Part shown: positions 1 to 11,603 of the stretch, piece by piece
Position numbering within the stretch: the first letter of the stretch is position 1
Layout: every line of letters starts with the position of its first letter
Assembly: GCA_019426215.1 (NCBI GenBank)
Contig: CM033393.1
Coordinates: 28,274,591 to 28,338,590 of the forward strand
Length of the DNA stretch: 64,000 nucleotides
DNA from: Buddleja alternifolia
Lineage: Eukaryota > Streptophyta > Magnoliopsida > Lamiales > Scrophulariaceae
Direction: 5' to 3'
Made by a program: the position numbers and the translations under genes
The notes under the pieces: generated by a model
Seen by the model: the letters and a program-made list of their open reading frames with translations, nothing else
Database searches by the model: none
Told to the model about the DNA's origin: nothing

Positions 1-40
1 TTTAGTCAAACTCACTAATTTGACACTATGCTATATTTAC
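1..40 (-). repeat. Fragment of family-2 LTR (left of element A)
   Basis: These bases match the stretch at about 13577-13619 inside the left LTR of element B. The match resumes at 10986 on the other side of element A, so this is one old LTR split by A. Bases 36-40 (TTTAC) are the target duplication repeated at 10986-10990. The rest of this LTR lies left of the window. Confidence 0.85.
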
Positions 41-1584
41 TGTTGGTCCCAAGTGGAATACGAAAAGGTCTAGAAGGGGGGGGGGTTGACTAGACCCTGA
101 AGTCTTTTTCGACTTCAAAAAGATTCGCATTAAAATTATGGTTTTGGATGCTTGAAATGTCTAACTCTTGACTTAAGCGTTCACTTAAGATCTAGGCGCT
201 TTGGTGAAGCGTCTAACGAAGACTGGTTTTAGAAAGTTAACTTAGATTTCAAGACTTGAATACTACAACCAAATAGGTTTGAGCATTCACTTCTTTGATC
301 AGTGTTAGCACAACAGAATGATTTTTGGAGTCTTCTCTTTGAAAGCTTTAGCGTCACAAAAAGTGTATTTAGTTGCTTAGCGTTTGATTAAGTTTTACTG
401 TATCAATTTATGATATGACAATATGAATGCTGAAAGTAAAGTAAAGAACAATGTTTGTAAGGTTCGTTGGGTGGTGTAATCCCAACTACGTCCTTCTTCT
501 CCTTGAACACTTAGAGGCAATCCACTAAAATGATTCTCAAAGAATCACACAGAATCTTCTACAAATTAGGGAGAGATGGATGTCGATGACTTGAGCTCCT
601 TGATCACACAGATTTCTGCTCCAAATCACTTCAATCCCCTTGCTTCTTTCACCCAGAAATATGGCAAGTATCCAACTTCGACTTCACACAGATCGCGAGG
701 CTTGGATATGGGTTTTTCTAAAAGGTTTGTTTGATTTTGAGAAAATTCAAACAACTAGGAATATCTCAGTAGTAATGTGGGATTCTCCGAAAAGAATGTT
801 TGAGATATTGGTTGACTGTCTCAGGATTTGAAGAAAAGCAAAGAGAATATTTTCTTGAAAATTCTGGCTTTTCTGAGATAGTAAGGAACGAGATGCAATA
901 GCAATTCGACTTGATAATTATTCTCTCTGTGTTTGGCTTGTTGTTGGAGTTCTATTTAGTGGCATTCTTTGAACAAGTGTCCGTTTGACACATGTAAGAG
1001 CACGTGTCTCTCACTTCCGCGAGTGAACAACTTTTGTCCTTTTTCCAGAAAATCTGCTGCACAAAAGTTGGTGCTGCAGTCTTTGAATAGTTGACAGTCC
1101 AATATGGTGGCTTCTCCGTATGTCTGAAAGTGCTTATCACATTTAATACTCTTATCAGCATTTAATGCATTTGAATTGAATGCCCGTTGGCACTTAATGC
1201 ATTGAGAATATTTGCATTAAACTCCTTCTGGACTTAGAAATAAATTCAGGTCAAATCAGTCATTGATAGACGCCTATTCAACCTTGAATCACTTCTATCC
1301 TATAAGATGACGCTTGGTGTAGATGGTCATTCTAGACGTTTGGACTCTTCATCTTTATTCAGACTTCAGGCGCTTGAGTCTTCAAACTTTACTTCTGATA
1401 AACTCACTCAGAACAGATCAGGCACTCAGTCTAAGATAACTTAACCTAACAATCTAGAATAAAAATAAAACAAAGCCTATTACAAATCTAATGCTTCAAA
1501 GCTGAAAACAAACTTACATATTTTGCGGTCTAAAAAAAAGTCCTAATTCTCATTATCAAAACATCTAACATGAAATTCCTAACA
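41..1584 (-). repeat. 3' LTR of element A
   Basis: This is the left copy of a roughly 1.55-kb LTR, paired with 9429-10985. It starts TGTTGGTCCC and ends TTCCTAACA, directly beside the polypurine tract. By eye it differs from its partner at scattered bases and small indels, so the insertion is not very recent. The short open frames in it are not credible genes. Confidence 0.95.
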
Positions 1585-1600
1585 ATTTTCCCCTTTTTGA
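1585..1600 (-). promoter_or_regulatory. Polypurine tract of element A
   Basis: On the minus strand the sequence is AAAAAGGGGAAAAT immediately before the 3' LTR start TGTTAGG. This is the expected primer site for plus-strand DNA synthesis. The adjoining TGTCATCATC belongs to an inverted repeat shared with the LTR interior, better preserved in element E. Confidence 0.9.
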
Positions 1601-1829
1601 TGATGACAATACTTACTCTTTTATATTTCAAGAGTTAGACAACCACAATAAAAGTTAGCTTTGATTAGATACAGTTAGTTACGCTTCAACGAGATGTTTC
1701 AGCTGAAAAATGCATTTTATATATATCAAAGATTACAAGCATTTTTACAACTAAACAAACATAAATATATGAGACAAGAATATAGATAATGCAAATCAAA
1801 AAGCGTTAATGACTTGATCTAACTTTGTA

Positions 1830-3250
1830 TCACTTGGGCATTTCAGCTCGGATAGCTTCAATCAGATTATCTTCCAAGGTCATCATCGCTTCATGATCTT
1901 TGTTGATTATGAGCTTATTTTCTTCTTGTTGTCTCTTCTTGAAAGCAGTAAAGTGTTTATCCCAATCAGTTGGATCAGTACCAATATACCTTAGACAAAT
2001 TCTGAAAGTTCGGATGAAGTCAGACGTCTGCCTCTCTTCAGCTAAGATTCTTGGATCTGAAGGTTCTGGAATAGATGATCTTTGAAGAGGGATGTCAAAC
2101 TGTTCTAACATTGCTCTTGTAGGTATTGGTAGATTTGGATATAGTGCTCTTGGAGGTTCCGTTAGTGTTCTACTAGGCGCTCCAGCAGAGTCACTTACTT
2201 TAAAAGCAGTTATCCAAGATGGGAGACTTAGCGCAGAAGGAGAGGTTAAGACTTGACGCTTAAGAGGCGAAGGCTCTTGAGCTCTTGAACTAGACGCTTT
2301 TCTCTTTTCTCCTTTCTTCTTCTCTTCCCCCTTATTACCATCATCAGATTTAAGAAAATGTTCTGTAAGTAAACTTACCTGATGAGCAATCTGAGACATA
2401 GAGTCTGTAATGTCGTCCAAGCGCTTGTCAAAGCGTTCCTGCACTGCGAGAAGCTTGGCGCTGGTAGCATCATTCAGAGATGTCTCTAGGGTTTCGAGGC
2501 GCTTTTTTAACTCTTCTTTCATGGCCAGTTGATTAGTGTGAGTGGCATCATGCATGTTTTGAAAAGTTTTTCTGCACTCACTAACAGACGCTTGAGCGGA
2601 GCTATGCATATGAGCAATCTGAGCGGTCATACGTGAGACTCAATCTTTGCCAAATCTTCTTTAATCCAGTGAAGGGATTTTTCATTCTGAGTAGCACGAG
2701 CACTGATATCCTCCAGAACAGATTTGAGCAAAGGACCAAAAGATTGACTCTCATCTGATTGAACCACTTGAGGAGTCGGTCACTTGAATCTGGATGATTG
2801 TTTCAGAGAGTCAAGGGAAGCTCTATATGCTGGATCAAAGACAGTACCTCGTACGTCAAGAGAGAGATCCTCAACAATATCAGCAGCAACAGGTTCAAGA
2901 GCATCAGGAATATCCTCTGGTTGAGACGCTTGAACAAGTTCTTCAGCAGACGCTGGAAGACTGGCAACTTCAGAACTAGATGCTTCAATTGCCTTAGCAG
3001 GGGCTTCCTCTAGCGCTGACTCTGTTTGGCGAAAGTCATCGAATTGGAAGTTCCAATTTGCTAAATCGGCAAGAGAAGTGGACGAAGCTTCCAAAAGTTC
3101 AGTGAGTTTGGATCTAGAACAGCAGAAACCAGAAATAAATGTGCGAAGATGACTATCAATGGCCCTGATGTACATGGGACCGATGATATCAAGGACATGA
3201 TGCAGAAAGACTTTGGACGGCGCTTGTAAGGACTTTTTAATCTCAGCCAT
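1830..3250 (-). pseudogene. Shortened extra 3' ORF of element A
   Basis: The frame starts at 3250 (MAEIKKSLQAP) and runs to 2780, then continues in a second frame ending at 1830 (RAEMPK). It corresponds to the first codons plus the C-terminal third of the long 3' ORF of element E; about 3 kb of that ORF is absent here. The product has an acidic, Ala/Ser/Glu-rich linker (EEAPAKAIEASSSEV), then a likely coiled coil with KKRLETLETSLND, a Lys/Glu-rich basic patch (GEEKKKGEKRKASS) and a conserved tail with FRICLRYIGTDPTDWD. I see no transmembrane segment. It is broken by a stop at 2780 (CGA in E, TGA here) and a one-base shift near 2635. Some Sirevirus ORFs here have been called envelope-like; function is unknown. 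Confidence 0.7.
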
Positions 3251-3860
3251 AAATTCATTAACTACGGACGCGAGTTTTGTGTAAGAGAGAGAAGTTACAT
3301 TTGGTAATTCTCATATATAATGATTTGACATCCGAGTTAAAAAAAATGTTTGGTATTTTCACGCGCCTGATTGTACACTGACACGTACACAAACACGTGC
3401 TATCTCTGAACCATCATTTTTAAAAGTTTTGATTACCCGCCAGTTTGATGTGATAGAAGCATGCGAGTAGAGTACAAAATAGACTTTTGAGTCTACCCAC
3501 TACTTCAAAAAGCTTGTAACATTTATGCATGACTTTAAAAACATTTTTATATTAAAAGTTGAATGGAATTGGTTCAACGCTTAACTAATACCACTGGTTG
3601 ATATATCATTGGAAAATTAGACGCTTAGGATTGAAAAGACTTTTTATGTTTGAGCGTCCAATATTTTATGCATAAATAATACTGAGCGTTGATGATCATG
3701 CATCTGAAAATTTTGATCATTGACGCTTGCAGTTATGGTCAAGTACAACTTTAAGGTTCCCCTTAAATTCGATAACTTGTACCAGTTAGGAAAATCTTTT
3801 AGACATAAATCAAGTGGATTCCCCCTAAATTATAGGTCTAATAAAATATGATTCAAAATG
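3251..3860 (-). other. Spacer between RNase H and 3' ORF, with TATA-like box
   Basis: There is no coding frame. A TATA-like stretch at 3312-3322 (CATTATATATG on the minus strand) lies about 65 bases before the 3' ORF start. The same spacing recurs in element E. CACGTG-type sequence occurs near 3390-3400. This may be an internal promoter for the 3' ORF; that role is inferred. Confidence 0.4.
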
Positions 3861-3861
3861 A

Positions 3862-5661
3862 TTAAGCGTTTAAATCAATCATACCTAATTCACTTCTCAA
3901 AGTGAGAAAACGTTGTTCGTTGAGTGTTTTGGTGAAGATATCTGCCAATTGTTTGTCAGTTCCAATGAAGTGCATGGAGATATCTTTCTTTTTAATGTGG
4001 TCACGAAGAAAATGGTATCTAATGTCAATGTGTTTGGTTTTGGAATGAAGAACAGGGTTTTGAGTCATGGCTAGAGCGCTTTGGTTATCACAATGAATGG
4101 GGGTTGGGCCTAGGATTATTCCATAATCTCTAAGTTGTTGCCTCATCCATTACACTTGTGCACAACAACTTCCTGCAGCTACATACTCAGCTTCGGCTGT
4201 GGATGTAGCTATGGATTGTTGTTTCTTACTATGCCATGAAACTAACCTATCACCTAGAAATTGACATGTACCACTAGTACTCTTACGATCTATTTTGCAA
4301 CCTGCAAAATCTGCATCTGAGTAACCAATTAGTTCAAAAGGAGAGTCCCTTGGATACCATAAGCCCACATTTTGTGTGCCTTTTAGGTATTTAAGGATCT
4401 TCTTGGCAACACGTAAGTGTGACTCTTTAGGATCAGCTTGAAATCGTGCACACATGCATACCAAAAACATAATATCAACCAAAAACATAATATCAGGTCT
4501 ACTGGCAGTAAGATAAAGGAGTGATGCAATGATACCTCTATAGTTAGTGATATCAACTTTCTTTCTACTTTCATCTTTATCTAACTTAAGCGTTTGGCTC
4601 ATTGGAATTTTTGAATATGAGGCATTTTCCATACCAAATTTCTTAATCACATCTATTGTGTATTTAGCTTGGTTTATAAATATGCCATTATGGGGTTGTT
4701 TAACTTGTAATCCTAAGAAGAAAGTTAATTCACCCATCATGCTCATTTCAAATTGTTCTTGCATCATTTTCGAAAATTTTTCACACAGACGCTTGTTAGT
4801 AGAACCAAATATAATATCATCAACATAAATTTGGACTAAGAGAGTATCTTCGTCACTGGTGATTTTGAATAACGTTGTATCAACACTGTCTTTTGAAAAG
4901 CCTTTACCAATGAGGAAGATAGAGAGAGTGTCATACCATGCTCGGGGTGTTTGCTTAAGCCCATAAAGTGCTTTGTCTAGCTTGTAGACCATACCTTTAC
5001 CATGACTGTTGATGAATCCTGGTGGTTGCTCCACATATACCTCTTCTTGGAGTTTACCATTCAGGAAGGCACTCTTCACGTCCATCTGATACACCACGAA
5101 CTTGTTGAACGCTGCATACGCTAGAAACATGCGGATCGCTTCAAGACGAGCGACAGGGGCGTATATCTCATCAAAAGCAATACCTTCTTCTTGGCAATAT
5201 CCTTGAGCTACGAGTCTGACCTTGTTCCTTATCACAATGCCATTCTCATCCATCTTGTTTCTATAAACGCATCTAGTTCCAATAACTCCTTGGTGAGTTG
5301 GTATTAGCACTAGTGTCCAAACCTTATTTCGTTCAAACTGATTAAGCTCTTCGTGCATGGCTTCAATCCAACTTGGATCACTTAGCGCTTCATCCACTTT
5401 CTTAGGTTCCATTGGAGATAAAAAGCTTGCGAACATAGCCTCATTGAATGTAGCGGCTCTAGTCCTAACAGCCGCTTCAATATCTCCAATAATTTGCTCA
5501 GGTGAATGATCACGCAACCATAGTCTATCTGGTTGGAAAAGGGTTAAGAGGTTGAACAGACACTTGATGATCAAACGCTTGACTATCCTCTTGCGTAGGC
5601 GCTTCAAGTTCACAGATCCTTGTTTGCTCTTGATGATCACTCTCTTCATGATCATCAGCAT
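3862..5661 (-). pseudogene. Reverse transcriptase and RNase H of element A
   Basis: This is the copia pol C-terminus. RT motifs in order are [38 protein letters not shown] and the catalytic YVDD ([10 protein letters not shown]). RNase H follows with [27 protein letters not shown] and the C-terminal HCDNQSALAM and HIDIRYHFLRD. The main frame stops at 4150 inside RNase H (VLW in E, V-stop-W here) and resumes from 4146 to 3862. A frameshift near 5525-5560 separates it from the upstream linker. An 18-bp tandem duplication adds six residues (DIMFLV) at 4460-4495, just before the conserved CMCARFQ. It would copy the RNA and remove it from the hybrid if intact. Confidence 0.93.
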
Positions 5662-5930
5662 TTCTTACAATATTGTCCATATTAACCTCACGAGTAATCT
5701 TAGGAGGTGGCACTGAGATCTCATCATCGTCGTTACTGTCATCGATAGTAACCTTAGACGCTTGATGACATAGATCTTCAACTCCTACATCATTCTCATT
5801 AACCTTACTCGGTTCTTGGTTAGCATCATCAAAAATAACATGAATAGATTCCTCAACCTTCGATTTGATCTTATTTAGGATGCTAAAATTCTTTCCATTC
5901 TTGGCGTAGCCTAGAAAGATTCCTCATCCG
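5525..5930 (-). pseudogene. Integrase-RT linker of element A
   Basis: The frame runs from the integrase end through GYAKNG and an acidic, variable stretch (IDDSNDDDEISVPPPKITRE) to PLNPFPTR. It joins integrase at a one-base deletion near 5925 and RT at another shift near 5525-5560. Such low-complexity acidic linkers between integrase and RT are usual in copia polyproteins. Confidence 0.7.
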
Positions 5931-7116
5931 CTTTAGGATCAAATGTCTTTAGACTTTGGGATCCATTATTATGGATAAAACATTTTGAACCAAAGACGTA
6001 AAAATATGAAACATTTGGCTTACGTCCCTTCCATAGTTCATATGGAGTTTTCCCATGCTGTTTGTTGATCATGCAACGGTTTTGAGTGTAACAGGCAGTG
6101 CTGATCGTTTCAGCCCAAAACCTAGGAGCAAGCTTGGATTCTGCTAACATTGTCCTAGCGGCTTCCTTGAGCGTTCGGTTCCGGCGCTCAGCAACACCAT
6201 TTTGTTGGGGAGTTCTGGGAGCAGAATACTCATGATGTATTCCATTTTCTACACAAAACTTCTCAACAATTTTGTTAGTAAACTTAGTACCGTGATCGCT
6301 TCTTATTCTTGCAACCTTAAGATTTTTCAATATTTGAAGTTGCCGAATAAGCGCGGTTAACTTGTCACATGTCTCATCTTCGGATGAAAGAAATTCCACC
6401 CAAATAAATCGAGAGAAATCATCTACTATCACCAAAGTATACTTTTTACCGCTTACACTGATCGTTTGAACAGGTCCAAACAAATCTATGTGAAGTAGTT
6501 CAAGTATTCTAGAGGTAGATAGATGAGGTTTTCTCTTGAACGATGACTTAACTTGTTTGCTCATTTGACAAGCGTCACAAAGGCGATCCTTGTGAAATGG
6601 TCCATTTGGTAATCCCTCTACAAGATTTTGACTTATAAGATGAGAGATTGTTTTGAAGTTGAGGTGATTCATTTTTCTATGCCATAACCAACCCGTTTTA
6701 GATTCATTTTTAGCAACAAAACATGTTGAGTTGTTATCAAATGTTGAACCCCAATCTACCAAATATACGCTGTTAGTTCTTTTACCCTTCAATTTAGTAG
6801 ACTTAGTCTTAGCGTCATTTATATAGCAACAGTCACTTGAGAATGTGACTTCAAAGCCTTTATCAAAAAATTGACTTATGCTTAATAAATTGTGCTTCAG
6901 ACCCTCAACAAAATAAACATCACTTATCATGATGTTCCCCCTATGCACAGTACCTATACCTTTGGTTTTACCTTTGGAGTTGTCACCAAATACAACCTGA
7001 GGACCATTGGCAGCTCGATAGTTGATCAGAAGATCTTTGGAACCAGTCATGTGCCTTGACGATCCACTATTGAAGTACCAAACAGATGTATCGGCTTTAG
7101 CTCTAGCTACCTGCAA
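5911..7116 (-). pseudogene. Protease, GAG-pre-integrase and integrase of element A
   Basis: This 401-codon open stretch starts in the protease (VWYFNSGSSRHMTG). The catalytic triplet is normally D-S/T-G; here it is N-S-G, so the protease should be dead. GAG-pre-integrase follows with GWLWHRKMNHLNFKTI and CDACQMSKQVKSSFK. The integrase core has HIDLFGPVQ, IVDDFSRFIWV, RSDHGTKFTN and GVAERRNRTLKEAARTM, which supply the D, D and E metal ligands. FWAETISTACYTQNR and TPYELWKGRKPNVSYFYVFGSKCF mark the C-terminal part. The frame ends early at 5911 through a one-base deletion. Confidence 0.93.
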
Positions 7117-7130
7117 TCAAAAGGGAAGTT

Positions 7131-9332
7131 CTATTTCTGTTCAGGTACCCATTGTTGCTTGGGTCCTTTAAAATTAGTAACATTGTTAGTTTGAATTAGA
7201 ACTTTAGGAACCCATATTTGCCTAGTCTTCATTGTAGGAATACTGGCCTTTTTGGGTTTCACAACGTGTTGTGTGTGCTTTTTGGGTGTTTAATAATATC
7301 CTCGATTATAATGGTAATCATAATCATAATCATCATAGTATCGATAATATGATCTTGACTGTCTTGGATATTAACGCTGGTATTTCCTTGGCGTTGGCTT
7401 GGGTTGCACTTTTGGTACTGGACGCTTAGCACTTGATTCACAGTGGTCAGGCTTATCTTTAGCCTTTTGAGCGTTTGGATAGACCCGTCTTTGTGAATGA
7501 TTTGCCTTAGCCTTACCCTTGCCTGAGTTAGCTTTGACTTTCTCATTTGGCCTCTTACCATTGTCGCTGGGTTCATTTTGTGTTTGACCTTGTGAACCTT
7601 TCTCAACAAAGATAACACCCTTTCCTTTGTTGTTCGTCGTAACGTTAGATTTATTAGGCTGTTTACCGAGTTTATCGCATCCTAAACCGGTCTTTTCACC
7701 AAATAATCTAGTTACTTCAGTCACATTATCCAACTTTCTAGAAGCTTTTGATAATGATGAGATGAGCTGCTCTGATTTAGCAAGTCTAGCGATCAAATCA
7801 GCTTCTCTCTTGACTATTATATCAAGATCGCTTTTTAATTGAATAATTTCACTCTCAAGCGATTGGTTCTTCTCAATGCACTATTGCTGAACTTGCAACT
7901 CTGTTTCGTGCGTTACTTTATCTCTTGTGAGTGATGAGATAATAGCGAGATCGTTTTGATATATTTTGGCAGCTTCTTGACATTCATTGTAGTATTCTTT
8001 GACTTTGTCAAGTAAATCATCATAAGAGAGAGGAATAGATAATTCATTGATTACCTCAGGAGACGGTTCATCATCTCTGGCCATGAGACATATGAGCGCT
8101 GAGTCATCTAATGGCTCATCATCGTCACTACTCTCTTCTGATGATTCTAAATCTTCAGGTGTGGATCCTGGTTCTGATTTTGCTAGCAAACCTTGTTGAC
8201 GAAGGTTGCTCCTGAATTGGTTTCTATCCAAGTAATCCTGCCTTGAGGGCTTGGATACGTTTGGATAAGGGCAATTTACCTGGTAGTGCCCTGGTTTCCT
8301 ACAATTATCACAAAGATTAGTTTTCATCTTTTGTTCATTTGTTAACCTTGCAATGTTTAGTTTTGAGACCACTGGAGTTAAGAGATTTTGAGTAGACGCT
8401 TGGTACTGAACAGGCGCTTGGGGTGAAGGAACAGAATACTGAGGCGCTTGAAACTGCTGTTGCATCGGAGAAGGCGCTTGATATGAACTTTGTCCTTGAT
8501 TGTTGAAACCTTTCCCTTTCTTTTCATATCTCAAGAACTTCCTGAATCTATTCAGCAAAGCCAACTCCTCTTCTTCATTGATATCTAAATTCTTTCCTTT
8601 ATTACCCAATTTGCCTTTGATTGATGCTATAAGCGCTCCAGATTCAATCACCGGACTACTCACAACATCACTAGCAGAATTCAACTCGAACTCAAATGCT
8701 TTGAGCTCTGAAAAGGCGTCTTCTGGAGTTAGGAGATCCAACTTATTTGATTCTCTCATAGCAGTTGTCTTCATCAAGAATTTATTTGGTATACTTGTAA
8801 AGATCTTAACCACCATTTCTCAATTCTGTAACTCCATTTCCAACGATGTAAGTTCTGTAACTAGAGTTGTAAATCTTATATCTAATTGCTCTAATGTTTC
8901 ATTGGGTAGCATCTTAAATCCGTTAAACTTTTCCTTGGCAATGGAAAGTTTGTTTTCTTTAATCTGAGTTGAACCACCACAAATTGTAGCCAACTTATCC
9001 CATATTTCTTTAGTGGTTTTGCACTACTTGATCTTGTCGAATAGATTGTCATTATCACCAATAGCCGTATATAGAGCGTTACGACCAACATTGTCTAAAT
9101 TAGCTCTTCGACGCTCATCTGGAGACCATTCTTGTTTCGGTTTTTCAACATAACCATCTAGAGTGTCTTCTGTGCCTCCAGGCACTCTTGTGATAACTTT
9201 ATATATTTTGATTGGCCCATCTGAAATAATATCACACATATCATCATCACATGAACAGAGATATGTAAATGCTTTGACTTTCCATGTGTCAAAATTTGAC
9301 TCAGTCAGTTTGGGAACTTTAGCAAATGCCAT
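7131..9332 (-). pseudogene. gag of element A
   Basis: The start is MAFAKVPKLTESNFDTWKVK at 9332, the UBN2/Retrotran_gag-type N-terminus. A zinc knuckle CDNCRKPGHYQVNC (C-X2-C-X4-H-X4-C) is intact. After it come an acidic Ser/Glu/Asp patch, a likely coiled coil (DLLDKVKEYYNECQEAAKIY to SEQLISSLSKASRKLDN), a basic Lys/Pro region and a Tyr/Asp-rich tail. Stops near 9023, 8817 and 7880 interrupt it. In elements D or E the matching codons read through, and at least two stops fit C-to-T changes. The tail motif KHTQH resembles the LC8-binding K-x-T-Q-T type; Sirevirus Gags have been reported to bind LC8-like proteins, but binding here is inference. Confidence 0.9.
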
Positions 9333-9412
9333 GTTTAAAATCTAAAGAAACTAAGTTTGAAAAAGGATCTAAACAAGCAGTTATGCTGGGAAATTTTAAA
9401 TTTCAACTTTAA

Positions 9413-9427
9413 CCACTCTGATACCAC
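9413..9427 (-). promoter_or_regulatory. Primer-binding site of element A
   Basis: On the minus strand the sequence right after the 5' LTR reads TGGTATCAGAGTGG, complementary to the 3' end of initiator tRNA-Met over its first bases. It lies one base from the LTR end, as usual for plant copia elements. Confidence 0.92.
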
Positions 9428-9428
9428 T

Positions 9429-10985
9429 TGTTGGTCCCAAGTGGCATACGAAAGGGTCTAGAAGGGGGGCGGGGGGTTGAATAGACCTTGAAGTTTTTTT
9501 CGACTTCAAAAAGATTCGTATTAAAATTATGGTTTTGGACGCTTGAAATGTCTAATGCTTGACTTAAGTGTTCACTTAAAATCTAGGCGCTTTGGTGAAA
9601 CGTCTAACGAAGACTCACAGTTTTTAGAAAGTTAACTTAGATTTCAAGACTTGAATACTACAACCAAATAGGTTTGAGCATTCACTTCTTTGATCAGTGT
9701 TAGCACAGCGGAATGATTTTTGGAATCTTCTCTTTGAAAGCTTTAGCATCACAGAAAGTGTATTTAGTTGCTTAGCGTTTGATTAAGTTTTACTGTATCA
9801 GTTTATGATATGACAATATGAATGCTGAAAGTAAAGTAAAGAACAATGTTTGTAAGGTTCGTTAGGTGGTGTAATCCCAACTACATCCTTCTTCTCCTTA
9901 AACACTTGGAGGCAATCCACTAAAATGATTCTCAAAGAATCACACAGAATCTTCTACAAATTAGGGAGAGATGGATGTCGATGACTTGAGCTCCTTGATC
10001 ACACAGATTTCTGCTCCAAATCACTTCAATCCCCTTGCTTCTTTCATCCAGAAATATGGCAAGTATCCAACTTCGACTTCACACAGATTGCGAGGCTTGG
10101 ATAGGGGTTTTTCTAAAAGGTTTGTTTGATTTTGATAAAGTTCAAACAACTAGGAATATCTCAGTAGTAATGTGGGTTTCTCCGAAAAGAATGTTTGAGA
10201 TATTGGTTGACTGTCTCAGGATTTGAAGAAAAGCAAAGACAATATTTTCTTGAGAATTCTGGCTTTTCTGAGATTGTAAGGAACGAGACTTCAATGCAAC
10301 AACAATTCGACTTGATAATTGTTCTCTCTGTGTTTGGCTTGTTGTTGAAGTCCTATTTATAGGAATTCTTGGAACAAGTGTTCGTTTGACACATGCAAGA
10401 GCGCGTGTCTCTCACTTCTGCGAGTGAACAAATTTTGTCCTTTTTCCTGAAAATCTGTTGCACAAAAGTTGGTGCTGCAGTCTTTGAATAGTTGATAGTC
10501 CAATAGGGTGACTTCTCCATACGTCTGAAAGTGCTTATCACATTTAATGCTCTTATCAGCATTTAATGCATTTGAATTGAATACCCGTTGGTACTTAATG
10601 CATTGAGAATATTTGCATTAAACTCCTTCTGGACTTAGAAATAAATTCAGGTGAAATCAGTCATTGATAGACGCTTATTCAACCTTGAATCACTTCTATC
10701 CTATAAGGTGACGCTTGGTGTAGCTGGTCATTCTAGACGCTTGGACTCTTCATGTTTATTCAGACTTCAGGCGCTTGAGTCTTCAAACTTTACTTCTGAT
10801 AAACTCACTCAGAACAGATCAGACGCTCAGTCTAAGACAACTTAACCTAACAATCTAGAATTAATATAAAACAAAGCCTATTACAAATCTAACGCTTCAA
10901 AGCTGAAAACAAACTTACATATTTTGGGGTCTAACAAAAAGTCCTAATTGTCATCATCAAAACATCTAACATGAAATTCCTAACA
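9429..10985 (-). repeat. 5' LTR of element A
   Basis: This is the transcription-driving LTR for the minus-strand element, 1557 bp, partner of 41-1584. It keeps the TATA box and the ATTGTCATCATCAAAA motif near 10947 that is mutated in the partner. The right edge CCTAACA is followed directly by the target duplication TTTAC. Confidence 0.95.
10352..10363 (-). promoter_or_regulatory. TATA box in 5' LTR of element A
   Basis: The sequence CCTATAAATAGG, reading the minus strand, fits a plant TATA box. The same position in element E is TATAAATA at 37038-37045. Transcription should start about 30 bases downstream, marking the U3/R border. Confidence 0.7.
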
Positions 10986-11603
10986 TTTACAATAAGTTCA
11001 GATCAATGAATGCTTTGCCCAAAGACTTTAAGATCTAACTTACTTATAAATTGCATAGGATAATTCCTCGTTCACTTACAAGGGCACGAATTCTATCTTG
11101 GATATCTGTTAAGAATAATACTTGCCCATTAGGTTGCAGTTCGTGGTTGACCCCACCAAAGGGTGAATTGGGTCTAACTACTCTAATGACAAACCTAACG
11201 TCACAAGTAAATCTTCAACTAGATTCCTCAAGTCTAAAGTTCAGACACACCTATTACAATTAATCAATTATGTCATTGACTGTCAAAGAGTGAAAACCCA
11301 TGCGACAGAATTGATGTGAGCCATGTCTGAGTGCCACTATCTCCATCAGTGCACCTATGATATAAGTTCTTCACTACTTCCCAGTGATTGACGGGCACCT
11401 TTCTCATCAAAACTTATACCATACAAGTTTTCATGATTTCCAACGCCCAATTGAAAATCTTTAACTTGCAGACCTATTTAGTACACAGGTATCAAACTCC
11501 TCTAATGTCTTAGAGAGTTAACTCTTGTGTTCATGGACTTATAGTCGAATACAATATATAAATATAAACAATTAAAATGCTTTTTATTAATTTGATTAAA
11601 ACA

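Larger units (their letters stand above)
41..10985 (-). mobile_element. Element A: complete Sirevirus-like Ty1/copia retrotransposon
   Basis: Both LTRs begin TGTTGGTCCCAAG and end CCTAACA on the plus strand (41-1584 and 9429-10985). The 5-bp target duplication TTTAC is at 36-40 and 10986-10990. Reading the minus strand, the order is 5' LTR, tRNA-iMet primer-binding site, gag, protease, integrase, reverse transcriptase, RNase H, a spacer, an extra 3' ORF, polypurine tract and 3' LTR. Integrase before RT identifies copia. The pol motifs and the extra ORF after RNase H fit the Sirevirus (SIRE/Opie) lineage. It is structurally complete, but every reading frame is broken by stops or frameshifts. 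Elements D and E are the same family. Confidence 0.95.

Noticed and set aside
952..1161. A 69-codon frame conserved in all four LTRs of A and E (also 10353-10562, 36837-37046, 47528-47737)
   Set aside because: It lies upstream of the TATA box in U3, and its conservation is explained by LTR similarity. D's LTR has no equivalent and the sequence has no recognisable domain.
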